From: a virus
Direction: 5' to 3' (one strand)
Length of the DNA stretch: 30,253 nt
Virus record (IMG/VR): IMGVR_UViG_3300032516_000121
Span: 1-30,253 of that record
The position numbers were made by a program, and so were the translations under genes. Within the stretch, counting starts at the first letter, position 1. Each line of letters begins with the position of its first letter. Below the pieces are notes generated by a model, which saw only the letters and a program-made list of their open reading frames with translations, searched no databases and had not been told where the DNA came from. Positions 7,823-19,100 of the stretch are shown piece after piece.

Positions 7823-8068
7823 ATGGACAGTCCTGAAGCCAACTCGACCGAGCCGCTTGCCAATAAGAACTATCGAGTCCGCCGCTTGCTCGTCGTTCTT
7901 GAGGTCGATGTTTACGATGATGACGGCCTGCTACTCAATCGGGGAAAATCCGACGAAGTTGTCATTCCCGAAGCGCATTTTCCGACCGTATTGATCGAAC
8001 TTCTTGGGAGCATGACAGGATTGTCCAAGGGATTCGTCAAACGACCGCTCCCCAGCGACACGCCGTAA
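7823..8068 (+). CDS. Small acidic hypothetical protein
   Basis: An 81-residue ORF with a good ribosome site (AAGGAG about 7 bases upstream). The core, about residues 18-60, alternates strands and turns: RVRRLLVVLEVDVYDDDG, then an EVVIPEAHF strand and a short helix. The composition is acidic with a basic C-terminal KRP. No membrane segment, Cys or family match. It precedes the tail nozzle-like gene by 6 bases and may be a tail accessory, but this is only positional. Confidence 0.5.
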   Translation: MDSPEANSTEPLANKNYRVRRLLVVLEVDVYDDDGLLLNRGKSDEVVIPEAHFPTVLIELLGSMTGLSKGFVKRPLPSDTP

Positions 8069-8074
8069 CAAATC

Positions 8075-9760
8075 ATGCGCCGCACAGGACTCGTTCTCCA
8101 ATTCACGGGTCTCGGCAATGGGGAAGTGAACACGGTCATGGCGCGGGACATCTTGTTGCCGCCCGATCGTGCCTACTTCGTTGCACCTTTGACACCGCGC
8201 GCGGAGAATTGCCGCCTACTGAACGGCGTCGCGGCGCCGCGCACCGGCTACCGCACGATTGGTGGAACTAAGCCAGCCGCATCCGCCGTCACTGGAATGT
8301 TCCAGGCGACCTTTGACAATAATGTCATCGAGAACATTCGCAGCGACGCCGCCGAGACGTATTACCTGACAGGTGGCACGTGGTCTACTCTCGTCGCTGC
8401 GGGCATTGGCGGTAATTGGACCTACGCCATGGTTCGTCTTTCGGGTGGGACCACGCGAGCGAATCAAGTTCTACTCAGTAGTGACGGCGACAGTGATTTC
8501 GTCTGGCGCTATACCGGAAGCGGCGTAGCCGCAAGCAAAGTTGGCGACTCGACCGGCGGTGGGGGCACCGGTTTCCGTGGCGCCCGCGCGATCGTTGGGC
8601 ATCGTGGTCGCGGACTGGTAATGAACACCTACGACAACAGCCGCAGCGCACGCAAGATCAAGCGCGTCAACTACAGCATTGTCGGTGACCCCGCAACCTA
8701 CACCGGCTTCGGCAGCGGCTTTGTCGATCTCGACGACGATCCGTACCCAATCGTCAACAGCAAGATCATCGGCGGGAACGTGTGCGTCTTCAACGGGAAC
8801 AACATCGCCGGTTCGATCGTCGTTGGCACACTCACCGGCGTGACGAACGCACCTTACCGTTGGGACACGATCAGCACCGGGGATGTCGGGCTGCTCGTTC
8901 CCCGCTCTCTCGTAACGATCACACCCGAATTGGCGTTCTTCCTTGGCCACAACGGCTTCTATCTCTACGATGGCGCGCGTGGATTGGAACCTATTGCCAG
9001 TGGCATTACCCGCGACGTTCTCTCCCGCATCAACAGTGCGGTCCTCAAGGCCGGTTTCGCTTGGCACAAGCCGCAAACAGGTGAGGTATTCATTGCCTTA
9101 CCCATGGGCGGTTCAACCGTACCCAACGAAACATGGGTCTTCAACTTCCCCGAACGTCGCGTCTATGGTCCCTACACCTACGCGAACTCGCTCACAGCGG
9201 CGACGTCCTACGCAACGACCGACACGTTGACTTGGGAACAGACCGTAGGTACTTGGGACACCAACACGTATACCTCTTGGGACAGTGTTGGGGGAATTTC
9301 CAGTTCCCGTGGTGTGATGTTCGGTGCAAGCGACGGCACGACCTGGCTCGATGACGAGGCAACGTACACGGACGGAGGCGCATCCGTAGGCGCCACGTAC
9401 ACACTTGCGCCGATCCGTGCCAGTGCGCGCACGCTCATCATGCCCGATGGTAGCCAACGGCCTTTGGAAGAAGATGGTTACTTGACCTTGCGAGACATCA
9501 CACTCTCCTATCGCAACAACGGTGCATGGACGCCAACAGTTTCAGTCAGCACCGACGGTGGCGCAACATGGACTACGGTGACAAGCGGCGTTCCTATTGG
9601 CGACGGCAGCAGCAACCTCGACCGAACCATGACCGCGCCGTTTTCGTTCGATGGTCTCAGCGGCACGTGGTTCCAGGCTCGCATTTCCGGCAGCGCGCCT
9701 ATGCAACTCATAGGCTTGCGCATGGAATTTACCTATGGCGGTAATGCCCGAAACGACTAA
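8075..9760 (+). CDS. Tail hub/nozzle-like protein
   Basis: A 561-residue protein. The N-terminus contains LLPPDRAYFVAPLTPRAENCRLLNG (about residues 27-51), the kind of opening seen in podovirus tail-nozzle and DNA-stabilisation proteins of the P22 gp10/T7 gp12 type. The middle is a run of beta strands with repeated Gly/Asp/Asn turns, including FLGHNGFYLYDG near 288-299, consistent with a propeller-like hub. The C-terminal 100 residues include a sandwich with VSVSTDGGATWTTV. It overlaps the next gene by 26 bases. A ribosome site is not obvious; ATG 8075 is kept because it follows the previous stop by 6 bases. Confidence 0.65.
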   Translation: MRRTGLVLQFTGLGNGEVNTVMARDILLPPDRAYFVAPLTPRAENCRLLNGVAAPRTGYRTIGGTKPAASAVTGMFQATFDNNVIENIRSDAAETYYLTGGTWSTLVAAGIGGNWTYAMVRLSGGTTRANQVLLSSDGDSDFVWRYTGSGVAASKVGDSTGGGGTGFRGARAIVGHRGRGLVMNTYDNSRSARKIKRVNYSIVGDPATYTGFGSGFVDLDDDPYPIVNSKIIGGNVCVFNGNNIAGSIVVGTLTGVTNAPYRWDTISTGDVGLLVPRSLVTITPELAFFLGHNGFYLYDGARGLEPIASGITRDVLSRINSAVLKAGFAWHKPQTGEVFIALPMGGSTVPNETWVFNFPERRVYGPYTYANSLTAATSYATTDTLTWEQTVGTWDTNTYTSWDSVGGISSSRGVMFGASDGTTWLDDEATYTDGGASVGATYTLAPIRASARTLIMPDGSQRPLEEDGYLTLRDITLSYRNNGAWTPTVSVSTDGGATWTTVTSGVPIGDGSSNLDRTMTAPFSFDGLSGTWFQARISGSAPMQLIGLRMEFTYGGNARND

Positions 9761-10289
9761 CGTTGTCCCGTTTGCGACGGCACACGACACGAATATCGGC
9801 GTCCCCGGCCTCTGGCTTGTCAAGGCCACGGACGTCGATCGTTTGTCAGTCTTACTCAAGGAAGGCTGGCGCGTGCGTGAGATTTGGGACGACGAAGCCC
9901 GTGCCAATCCCGGCCTTTGGTTCATGTCCCACTACACGCAGCCGACGAATCTGTTGTTCGACGTACTGAACGGCAAGGGCATGGTTGCCTTCATCCGCAC
10001 GATCGTTGGTTGGCGCTGTCAAGTCTACGCCGCCGCTTGGTCCCGCGACGCCATGCGCCGGGACGATCTATTCATCGCCGCCTGCAAGATTGCGATGTTG
10101 ACCAATCGCCTCCTCGTCATCGACAGTTTCGTCAAGATGGACAACCCGCTGTCTCAACGTGCGACGGTTCGTTGCGGCTTCCGAAATCGCGGGATTATCA
10201 AAGACGCGCAATGTTACAATGGAGTTCCAAGATCAATGTACTGGAACGAGGCCGATCGCCCGGCGCTAGGTCTCGACGAGGACGAGTAA
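9735..10289 (+). CDS. GNAT-fold protein of the ejection cluster (T7 gp13-like by position)
   Basis: A 184-residue protein overlapping the nozzle-like gene by 26 bases; an alternative start is Met4. It has the layout of an acyltransferase fold: an N-terminal WLVKATDVDRL region, central strands (GMVAFIRTIVGWRCQVYAAAW) and a C-terminal NPLSQRATVRCGFRNRG segment. That last segment is the N-x-x-A-x-x-x-x-x-GF part typical of GNAT proteins. In T7-type phages a small GNAT-like protein is encoded just before the internal virion proteins and acts in morphogenesis. Whether it binds acyl-CoA is unclear; the pyrophosphate loop is weak. Confidence 0.55.
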   Translation: MAVMPETTNVVPFATAHDTNIGVPGLWLVKATDVDRLSVLLKEGWRVREIWDDEARANPGLWFMSHYTQPTNLLFDVLNGKGMVAFIRTIVGWRCQVYAAAWSRDAMRRDDLFIAACKIAMLTNRLLVIDSFVKMDNPLSQRATVRCGFRNRGIIKDAQCYNGVPRSMYWNEADRPALGLDEDE

Positions 10290-10673
10290 ATGGGTGGCAC
10301 AGCCAAAGGCTCGGCGGTTGGTTCATTGGTGGACCCGATCGGCGGGCCGATTCTCGGTGGGGTAATCGGTGGTAAGAGCAAAGGCAACAAGTCTGCCGCT
10401 GGACCCGCAACAACTCCGTATCAGCCACCGGAACACGGTCCTGCGCCCTACAGCAGCTTCCCCGCGTCGAATCCTTGGGGCACCGCAGCGCCAAATTGGT
10501 CCGGTGGCGGCGGTGGCGGCGCGCAAGGTAAGCCGTCGCCAGGTATGCCTCAAGGTCCCACAGGTGGCGGTGGCGTGGTCATGCCCGCCACGCAGCAGAT
10601 GAGTCGGGGCAAGACCCCGCCCGTGTCTCCGGGGATACCTGGCAGCCAGGGCATCTCTACAGGGCGCGTGTAG
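10290..10673 (+). CDS. Gly/Pro-rich putative ejection protein
   Basis: A 127-residue ORF whose ATG abuts the preceding stop, with GAGGACGAG as ribosome site. Residues about 8-28 form a Gly-zipper-like hydrophobic hairpin (SLVDPIGGPILGGVIGGK). The remainder is low-complexity Pro/Gly/Ser with a run of six Gly near 73-78 and no predicted fold. Small proteins with this membrane-seeking N-terminus often open the ejection-protein cassette of podoviruses. Function is inferred from order. Confidence 0.55.
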   Translation: MGGTAKGSAVGSLVDPIGGPILGGVIGGKSKGNKSAAGPATTPYQPPEHGPAPYSSFPASNPWGTAAPNWSGGGGGGAQGKPSPGMPQGPTGGGGVVMPATQQMSRGKTPPVSPGIPGSQGISTGRV

Positions 10674-10691
10674 CAATACTAAGGAGAACCC

Positions 10692-11696
10692 ATGGGCGGC
10701 ACTCAAAGCATGTCATGGTCCCCCGAAACATGGGGAACCTCAAACCCCGAGACCGGGGACGCCAACTCACCGATCGGCCGCTTTTTCCAGGGAGCCTTCG
10801 GCAAGCACGGCGCGACGACGGGGCAACTTCCCGAGCAACTCAAGTGGATCAATGGATTCGCGCAGAATCTTGCTCAAGGCGCGCCGGTTGACTACCGCGC
10901 CTCGACCGCAGCGGAAAACGCGGGCGTCGCCGGATCGGGTGCCATGCAGCGTGCGTCCACAGGGACCGAAGCCGGTTCCGCCGCAGCGTGGAACGCCGGT
11001 CTTGGCGGTCTCGGTGAAGGCATCGCCACCGGCTTCATGCCTGATGTCTCACAGATCGACGCTCTTTTGCGGCCGGGTGTCGAACGCAGTTTCGCGTCGG
11101 GCGCCGCCGATCTGCGTGAACAGAACGCGCTCATGGGCAATCTCTCCTCCTCTGGCGCCGGGCAACAGATGGTCGATTACCGCACGCAACTTGAGAACAA
11201 TCTCAACAACGCCACCGCTGGGATCGTTGGCCAGGCGATGCCGACGTCGATGAACATTCGATCCGGCATGACGCAAACGGGGCTGGCTCTCCCTGGTGCC
11301 AACGCGCAATCGATCTGGGGACCGTCCATGGCAGGTGGTCTTCAAGGACAGCAATCCGTTCTCGACGCGATCAACGCAGCCTTTGGCGCGATTGGCGCGT
11401 CGCCGTACAGCGCGCAACAGGGATCAGGCGGCAGCGGAGGCGGCGGCGCCGCAGCGTCCATGCTCACCAAAGGCTGTTGGGTCGCCGAAGCCATTTTCGG
11501 CATCGACGCCCCCGAGACGAACATGGCTCGTTTCTACGTCAATGAACTCGCGCCGGTTGAATTCCGTGAATGGTATCTCACCTACGGACAGGAACTCGCC
11601 GAGAAGGTCAAGGTCGATCCCGTTCTACGCGAAATCTTGAGGCCACTATTCCTCGCATTCGGCGAGGTTGCGACCGTCGCCATCGCAAAGGGGTAG
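10692..11696 (+). CDS. Putative internal virion/ejection protein with C-terminal CWVAEAIFG domain
   Basis: A 334-residue protein starting at ATG 10692 with AAGGAG ideally placed. The first 240 residues are Ala/Gly/Ser/Gln-rich helices (for example GSAAAWNAGLGGLGEG) that resemble internal virion proteins, ending in a Gly-Ser linker (GGSGGGGAAAS). Residues about 260-334 form a distinct domain: GCWVAEAIFG, then an ARFYVNELAP helix, a YGQELAEKV helix and ILRPLF. I recognise this domain as recurrent at the C-termini of phage and bacterial proteins, with unknown role. The next start is 3 bases after its stop. Confidence 0.6.
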   Translation: MGGTQSMSWSPETWGTSNPETGDANSPIGRFFQGAFGKHGATTGQLPEQLKWINGFAQNLAQGAPVDYRASTAAENAGVAGSGAMQRASTGTEAGSAAAWNAGLGGLGEGIATGFMPDVSQIDALLRPGVERSFASGAADLREQNALMGNLSSSGAGQQMVDYRTQLENNLNNATAGIVGQAMPTSMNIRSGMTQTGLALPGANAQSIWGPSMAGGLQGQQSVLDAINAAFGAIGASPYSAQQGSGGSGGGGAAASMLTKGCWVAEAIFGIDAPETNMARFYVNELAPVEFREWYLTYGQELAEKVKVDPVLREILRPLFLAFGEVATVAIAKG

Positions 11697-11699
11697 CTC

Positions 11700-13181
11700 A
11701 TGGCACTCACTGTCATTCCCGCGCCGGACATGAGCGGTGCCACCGCCGGATGGGAAATGCTCGCCCGCAGCGTTCAACGAAATCAGGAACACAAACGCGA
11801 GCGCGAGACGCAGTATCAAAATCTCATCCTCAAGTTGAGCGCGCCGGATACCACTGAGGAACAGCAAAACGCCATCTTGACGCAGGACCCCAAGCAATTT
11901 GAATCCTTCTATGGCGTCCCCTTGGCGCAAGTTGGCAAAGACGTCGCGCAATTCCGATCCGCCGCAAAGGACATCGAGACTCCAAGCGGTAGCGAACCCG
12001 CAGGCAGCAAGCGCGTTCTCGTTCCACATCCCGGCGGCACCGACGCACAACGCAAAGAAGCGGCCGACCTTGCGCAGACACAGGCACAAACGCGACAAAC
12101 AACGACGCAAACCCGTGCCACCGAAGCCGCGATTCCGATTGCGCAAAGTGACTCCCGCCAACGCATCGCGAATGCCACGATGGACATTGCCAAAACCATG
12201 CGCACGCCCGACGGCAAGGTGCCAAACTACAATCAGCGCATGGGCTACATCGCTGGCAACTTCGACCTCGTCCCGACGACCGACGTGCAAAAGAAGATGG
12301 AAGCCATCCGCGAGATTCTTGGCGTAGACGGCTCGACGCCCGAAGGCCGCGTGGTGATGCACGAATTCGCCAACACAACGAAGATGAGTGATCTCGAACT
12401 CGACAAAACCGCCGCCGACATTCGCGGCACGAACGCCCTGAGTGCCCTTCGCGAACAAGAGTACGATCTGATCGCGCAAGGTTTCAATCCCAAGACCGGC
12501 CAGCCAGCGAACGCCGCCGACGCCATCGACCCAAAAGAACTCATGGCGCTCGGCAAGGGATTCACCGACGCATTGAACAGTTCCCTTGGCCCCCTTGGCT
12601 TCTCGTCCCAGATGACAACCGAACGTGACTCCTGGTATACGAGCGATTGGTATACTCGCAAGTCTACGGACAATTCCAAACTCCTCCCCGCGATCTTCGG
12701 CAACGGTGTCGCCGATCCCGCAGTCGTCCGCGCCGATTTACTCGCCGCAGTCGAACCGGGGCGCAAACTCAAGACGATCGACTTCCCGTCCTTCGACCCC
12801 AAGACGAATCGCCCTATCACGGTCAATCTTACGATCGACGAAGCCGTTCCTGTTGTCACGCAAATGCGCCGTCAACTCACAACCTCACTCCCCCCGGTCT
12901 TCGCCGCGTTGATGCAGGCATCGCCGCAGACCTTGCTCTACATGATCTCCGGTAATCCGCTCATTGAACAGGCGGCCAAAGCCTACGCGCCGCAACTCGC
13001 CGATGCGATTGCCCGCGCGCGGGCGACGGTTGGCGCGGGTGGCGGCGCATCCGGCGCGCCCGGCGCGCAAGCTGATCCCAACCTTGCGCCGCTATTGCCC
13101 GATCTCAAACGACTGCAAGGCGAAGTGGACTCGATCAAGTTACTTCTTCAGGGCAAAGCCACGCCCCCGCCGCCGCAGTAG
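11700..13181 (+). CDS. Putative helical internal virion protein
   Basis: A 493-residue protein with ribosome site AAGGGG. The N-terminus (20-60) and residues 115-145 are charged, Gln-rich, coiled-coil-like (TQAQTRQTTTQTRATEA). The middle and C-terminus are mixed helices, followed by a Gly/Ala linker (GAGGGASGAPGA near 448-459) and a last coiled helix ending in PPPPQ. There is no transmembrane segment, protease or lytic transglycosylase motif. Its place just before the 2235-residue protein makes it a probable member of the ejection complex (T7 gp15-like by order, not by recognised homology). Confidence 0.55.
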   Translation: MALTVIPAPDMSGATAGWEMLARSVQRNQEHKRERETQYQNLILKLSAPDTTEEQQNAILTQDPKQFESFYGVPLAQVGKDVAQFRSAAKDIETPSGSEPAGSKRVLVPHPGGTDAQRKEAADLAQTQAQTRQTTTQTRATEAAIPIAQSDSRQRIANATMDIAKTMRTPDGKVPNYNQRMGYIAGNFDLVPTTDVQKKMEAIREILGVDGSTPEGRVVMHEFANTTKMSDLELDKTAADIRGTNALSALREQEYDLIAQGFNPKTGQPANAADAIDPKELMALGKGFTDALNSSLGPLGFSSQMTTERDSWYTSDWYTRKSTDNSKLLPAIFGNGVADPAVVRADLLAAVEPGRKLKTIDFPSFDPKTNRPITVNLTIDEAVPVVTQMRRQLTTSLPPVFAALMQASPQTLLYMISGNPLIEQAAKAYAPQLADAIARARATVGAGGGASGAPGAQADPNLAPLLPDLKRLQGEVDSIKLLLQGKATPPPPQ

Positions 13182-13192
13182 GCCGGGCCGCC

Positions 13193-16100
13193 ATGGCGCT
13201 CGGTCCGTTTCTCGACCCGAAGACAGGCAAGCCCGACGACACCGAGGCTTCTTTTCTCGATTGGTACGGTGGGCACGCGATTCGTCTCGGCATAGACCCC
13301 AATCCCGATGCGCCCGCACATCATTACGACTTTCGCAACGCATTTCTCAATGGCTACGAACCGAACGACGACGGCACATGGGACTACCGCGCGTCCGAAG
13401 CCTTCGCCCGCACAGCCGGTAAGCGCAACGTCATCCGCGCCAACGTGCGGGGCGCCGCGAGCGGCGACACGGAAGCCGATACGCTAACCCGCACGTCCAT
13501 GGCGGAACCGCCGACCTCGTCAACGTCCACCGCGCCCGTTGAACTCACCGACGCCATGCGCGAAGAGGTAACGAAACGCCTCGCCGGAATCGAGTCGAGT
13601 CTTGCCACGTACAACGAGGCGATCGACTCGTATACCAAAGGCTACATCTCGCCCGAAGAGGCACAGAACTACCTCTATTTGAGCAAAGGCACCGAAGACT
13701 ACGCCAACAAGCTCGTCAACCACGGACGCACCTTTCTCAAAGGTCTCACGATCGGTGAAGGACAAATCGCCAATTTCTACCACGCCGGTTTCATGCCCGC
13801 CGTTTCTCGCGCACTGAACTTGGGCCTAGCCGAAACCGGCCTTGGCGCCGCACGCCTTCTCGGCCAAGGCGCGGCGGCGATGATGCCCGGCGTCCCCGGC
13901 GTCCCGACGCCCGGTCAAATCGACACCCGCGTTGCCGACCTCCGCGACAAGATCGAGACCGAATTCTTTGGCCTTCCGTTCGACCCGATTGAGCGCGCCG
14001 GGTATAACGCAGCCTTCCCCTGGTACGGCCATGAACTCGGCAACCTAGCCGCCTGGACCGCCACGATCATGGCGCCCGGTCTTGCCGTTGGCCAGGCAGG
14101 CATGGCCATCAACGCGGGCCGTCACATGACCGGCGCGGCCGGGATGGCGAACGGCATGACCCGTTGGCTTTCCGCCGCACGTGGCGCCCGTGGCCTCGCC
14201 ACGACGAGTGCCGTCGGCGCCGTCGGCGGCGCGCTCATTGCAGCCGGAACCGCGCCCGACGACATTGACGGTCAGCGCATTCTCGAAGGTGCGATGATCG
14301 GTCTCGGCGGGACGGCCATGCTCTCGACCTTCCTTGCCGGGCGTCCGATCGGCAACATGGCGCGGTTGCTTAAGATTCAAGCCATGGCCGAAACGCTTGG
14401 CGCGGAAGGCGTCGGCGGCGCCCTTCGTGTCGCACCGCGCATGACCTTTGGGCGCATGGCCGCAGCTGGTCTCGAAGGCGCCGGATACTCGACACTCAAA
14501 GCCATGGGCGAAGGACAACCGATCGACAAATCGATCGCCTCGGGTGTCGAAGAGGGCATCGCCTTCGCCGGTTACGACACCGCATTCCTTGGCCTCGGTC
14601 GCATGGCGAAGTGGCTGCCGATTCACGCACGCATTAGCGAAACGTGGGCCAAGACGGCGCAGTCCCTCAAGCTCCCCGCCCGCATGGCCGCCGCATCCGG
14701 TGACATGGCGAACACGGTGCTTCAAGCCGTTCCCGGCATTCTCGCCGGTGGCGCACTCGGCCCCGCCGGTGCCGCTCTCGGTGGCACGATCAGTGCGAAG
14801 ATGGCACTCAATCTTCAACGTGATCTCGTTCACACCGCCGCGCGCCTACGTAACGTCGGTGTCCCTGCGGAGATCGTCAACCACCTCCTCACCGGAAGCT
14901 GGCACAAGCTATCGGCGGAACAAGCTGAAATCGTCACCAAAGCCCTTGTCAAAGATGTCGTCGAGCGCGCGACCGCCGAGGCCGATCCCATTCTCAAATA
15001 CGCGATCAATGAATCCCTTGGCAGCACCGCAATCCTCGACAACACCGAACTCAAGGCAATCACCTACGAACGTGCCCGCGTGATGCAAGCCGTTGCGACG
15101 ATGAAATCACAAGGCATCCTCGAAATCGATCCGAAGATGATCCAAGCAACGCGCCGCATTGCCGAACTCAGCGAGCGCCGTTCGCAAATTCTCATCGACG
15201 AGGCGAATGCGTTGGGCATTGGCCAAGCTCCGTCAACCCACAGTGGCATCATGGGCCGGGTCTCGGACAAGGTTGTCTCTGCGCAGGTGCGGGATATCAT
15301 CGAGTCCGCAGGGGAGAATCGCGGTTTCTTTGTCGAGACAACCGTTGCACGCAAGCGGGGCAAACCCGCCACGTTTCGTTCGGTCATTCCTCGTCTCGAT
15401 CCCAACGCCGGGTCTGCGCTCGAACGTCTCCATGCCAGTATCCGCGCAGCGTCAGGTGAGACAGCCGGTCTAGCCCGTGGCGCCGCTTCCGCACCACCCA
15501 CTCGCGTTCTCTTCGCCACCAACAGTACCTTGCTTCGCGACCTCGCCGACGCCGGGCTGGAGCGCCAAGGCATCGACGCCATGATGTCTCCCGAAGGCGC
15601 CCGCGCGCTCGATCGCATCATTGCCCGGCCCGGTGATCTATCGCCCAACGCCACAGAGACCCTTCTTGCGTCACGTAAAAGGCTCACCGCGCCTGTGATC
15701 GAAGGTGTCAACGTCGGCCGTGAGACGCCACCTTCGCAAATCACGGGCACATTGCAGCGGCAACTCCCCGGCCGCGCCGTCGCCCCGGCGGGCGCCAAAG
15801 GTCTCAAGCGACCCTTCACCGACTTCGACTTCGGCGACACCAGTGGCCGTGTCGGTGGCCAAGCCGTTCGCTCCCTGGCAGGCGCGGGCCTTGGTGGCAC
15901 CATTGGCGCGGCGGCCGACCCCGAACATCCTTGGCGTGGTGCGGCCCTTGGCGCGCTCGCCGGTGGTCTTGGTGTCGGTGCGGCAGAGGACCTTCTTCGC
16001 ACCTCCGCACGCATGCGCAGCGACATCGGTGCAATGCGCACGAACATTGACGTCGGCATTTCCTCTCGCAACGCACGTCTTGCCCGTGAAATCGAGACCG

Positions 16101-19100
16101 GAAAGCGATCAGCATTCACCGCATTCGACAAGGCGACTACCGAAGCGCGCGCCACCGTGCGGATTAATCCCGAACCACTCATTGCGCTCGCCGAAAAGCA
16201 ACTCGCCCGCTCAAGCCCGACGAACGAAGTCGCGCGGGCCAGTTTCCGTCGCGCGCACAAAGCCTTTTGGGACGACATCCACGCCGCCATGACCGCGCGC
16301 AGGGTCGCACCTGACGACATCGACGCTTTGTTCATCGACAACCCACGCCTCGCCGATCTGCGTGACCGTGTTGCCGCGCTCGACAGCGAATTCGCCAAAG
16401 GCACAACGGCCGTCGAGACCAAAGCAGCCGGTTACGTCTTCACGCCCGCCGGTGAGATCGCCCGCCCCGGCCAGCCGCCGATTCGTTACTGGACCTCCAA
16501 CAAACCTATGCCCATCACCGGCGACAAAGGTCGCGTCACCGACGACATGATCCGTTTGAACGGTCTCGAACCGCCGCCGATTCGCAGCGGAGAGACCGGC
16601 GCCGCCCGCCTTGGCATTCTTGGCCCGGTCGCAGCGGGCGGCATTGGCGCGGTCGTTGCACCCGCCATTGCGCGCCGTCTCGGCCTGCTCGACGAGGAGG
16701 ACAGCGTCCTCACCGCGTCGGCCATGGGCTTCCTTGTCGGCGCGGGTCTCGGTTATAAGATGCTTGCGCGTGACGGCGCGATGTTGAATGCCGAAGCCAC
16801 GCGTGTCGCACGCTTTATCCAGCCAACTGTCGAAGGTCAACTTGCCCCGGCCGAGACCGCGCGCCTCGTCGGCAAATCCGGTGACGCCTTCCGCACGACG
16901 CTCAACGGTTCTCAGGTCAGTGGCCGCCGTCTCTACTGGCTTCTCCCGCAGGATCAACAGGTCACGCACACCGTTGAGAACATGCGCGCCTGGCCACAGC
17001 GCACCGTCGATGCCAAGGGTAACGGGATCGACCTTCCCGAACGTCGCGCCAGTTTCGAGCGGGACCTCAAGCGATTCGCCCCGTTCACCGTGACCGATGC
17101 CGATTGGTCCCGCGTTACCGACACGTTTATGACCTCTACCAAGGCACTCGGCTACACCCCGGCCGAATCCATGCGTCTTTACAAGGGCTGGCTCGGTTGG
17201 ATGACGACCCCGCTCGCGAGCCGTGCGCGTACCAACATCGAAAAGATGTCACTCAAGGTTCTCGGCAACGATGCCAAGAATCCCTTCACCACCGCAGCCG
17301 GGATCGATGAACTCCGTGCGCGCACATTGACAGCCGACGTCATTACCGGCCCGTCCATGCCGCTCCCGCGCAATTACCAACGTGCGGCGAACACGCTCAA
17401 CAAGGACGGCACGCCCGCTGCCAGCCGCATTCGCGCGCTCGTTGAAGACATCGAATCGAACCCGCCGTCAACTGCCGAAGGCACGGCCGAGACGGTCATG
17501 CCCTGGTGGAGCTTCGCGGGCGCCCGCTCCGTTGCCCCGTCCGTCCGCTTCTATCGCTATGCCGATCGTTTGATTGCCGGTGGCGACAAGGTCGTTGGTC
17601 AACGCATTCACGACGTCACACAAGGGATCTTCGAGGCAACCGAATTGGCGCGGGGCAGCGACGACAAGGATCGTCAAATCCTTGCGACCATCTTCCAAGG
17701 AATCTCCTCGCCGCAGGACATGAACCTCGTCGGACAAGCGGTCGAGAATCGCATCTTCCGCGAATCGCTCAAGGGCACCAACGCCCGTGTCTACGAAGCC
17801 GCGCTTGGTGTCCGCAAGTTCCTCAAAGAGCGTGCCGACGCACTCGGTCTCCCCGAATTCGAGCGCATCGACGACTATCTCCCGTGGGTCTACAACTACC
17901 GCACCAAACGGGAACTCAAGGAACTCGCAGAGAAGGGCGTGACACCGAACGACGTCAACTATCCGGCCGACGCACCTGTACCGCATCACGTTTTCTTCAA
18001 CCATCTCGAATCCCGCACAGCCGACGCGCCGCTTGGCAAGCTGATGTCCCCTTACGAATCTCTCCTCATGTACTCCCACGGGGCGAATCGTAAAATCTAC
18101 ATGGATCAACTCCTCGCGAACTTCACGCCGGAGACGTTCCAAAGCATCCGCGCCTCGCAACCGTGGATCGCACATGACCTTGGCCGCTGGCTTCTCGACG
18201 TCGTCGGCATTCCCGGTCCCGGTACGATGTACGTGCAAAAGAAGGTCGAGTCGATGGGGCTGTTTCTCGAAAAGTACCCCATGTTCCAGCGTGAAGGCTT
18301 GGCGCAAGAGATCAATGAACGCTACTTCCTCTCGCCATCTGGCGCGAACAATCTTTCCCGCTTGGCGACCGGCTACGCCTACACATCGAAGATCGCTTGG
18401 AACTATCTATCCGCCGTGACCAACTTGTCACAACAGATCATCAACGGGGGCACTGAATACGGAATCATCAATGTCTTGACCTCTTCCGTCATTGGCGCAG
18501 GGGTCGCTGGCGGCGAGCGCGTGCCCGCATTGGCGCCGATCCTTGACGCCGTCACACCGCGCTCGGCTGAGTACCGCAAGCTCCTCGTCGAAAATGGCAT
18601 CTTGAGAGAAACATCGCAACGACACTTCGATGCGCTCGCGCTCTACGAGGCGAACTTCGGCACGAACCGCGCGCACCTTGCGCTTGTTGGCATTCCTGTC
18701 GGCGCCGCAGCCGGTGCCGCCTCCACCGCCATACTCAATAGTGACCGATCAAACGAAGATCAGCTTTCGATCGCGACCGGCGCCGCTCTTGGGGCCGGTC
18801 TTGCCACCTTCGGTGCCGCGAAATCCGCCATCATGCGCCGCGCGCTCATGCGTGTCCGCGACGTTGGCACCTTCACATTCAACCTCGCCGAAACGTGGAA
18901 CCGCGCATCGGTCGGCATCGCCAGCGTCCGTCAAGCCAGGGCAACCGAACGTGCGCTCGCGTCCCCGGCCTATGCGGCAACGCAACGCGCACGGGAAGTC
19001 GTCGAAGGCGTCTTCACCGGCGCGCTCGGTGGCGCCGCTGCCGGGAACCTCCTTGGCGGTTCGGATCAGGTCATCCCCGGCGCGCTTCTTGGGGCCGCTG

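Noticed and set aside
15064-16422. A 452-codon open frame on the minus strand opposite the giant virion gene (also 14045-14833, 262 codons)
   Set aside because: These are antisense frames kept open by GC-rich codon use of the plus-strand gene. Their products are Arg/Ala/Ser-rich without domain patterns, and the plus-strand protein is continuous through them.
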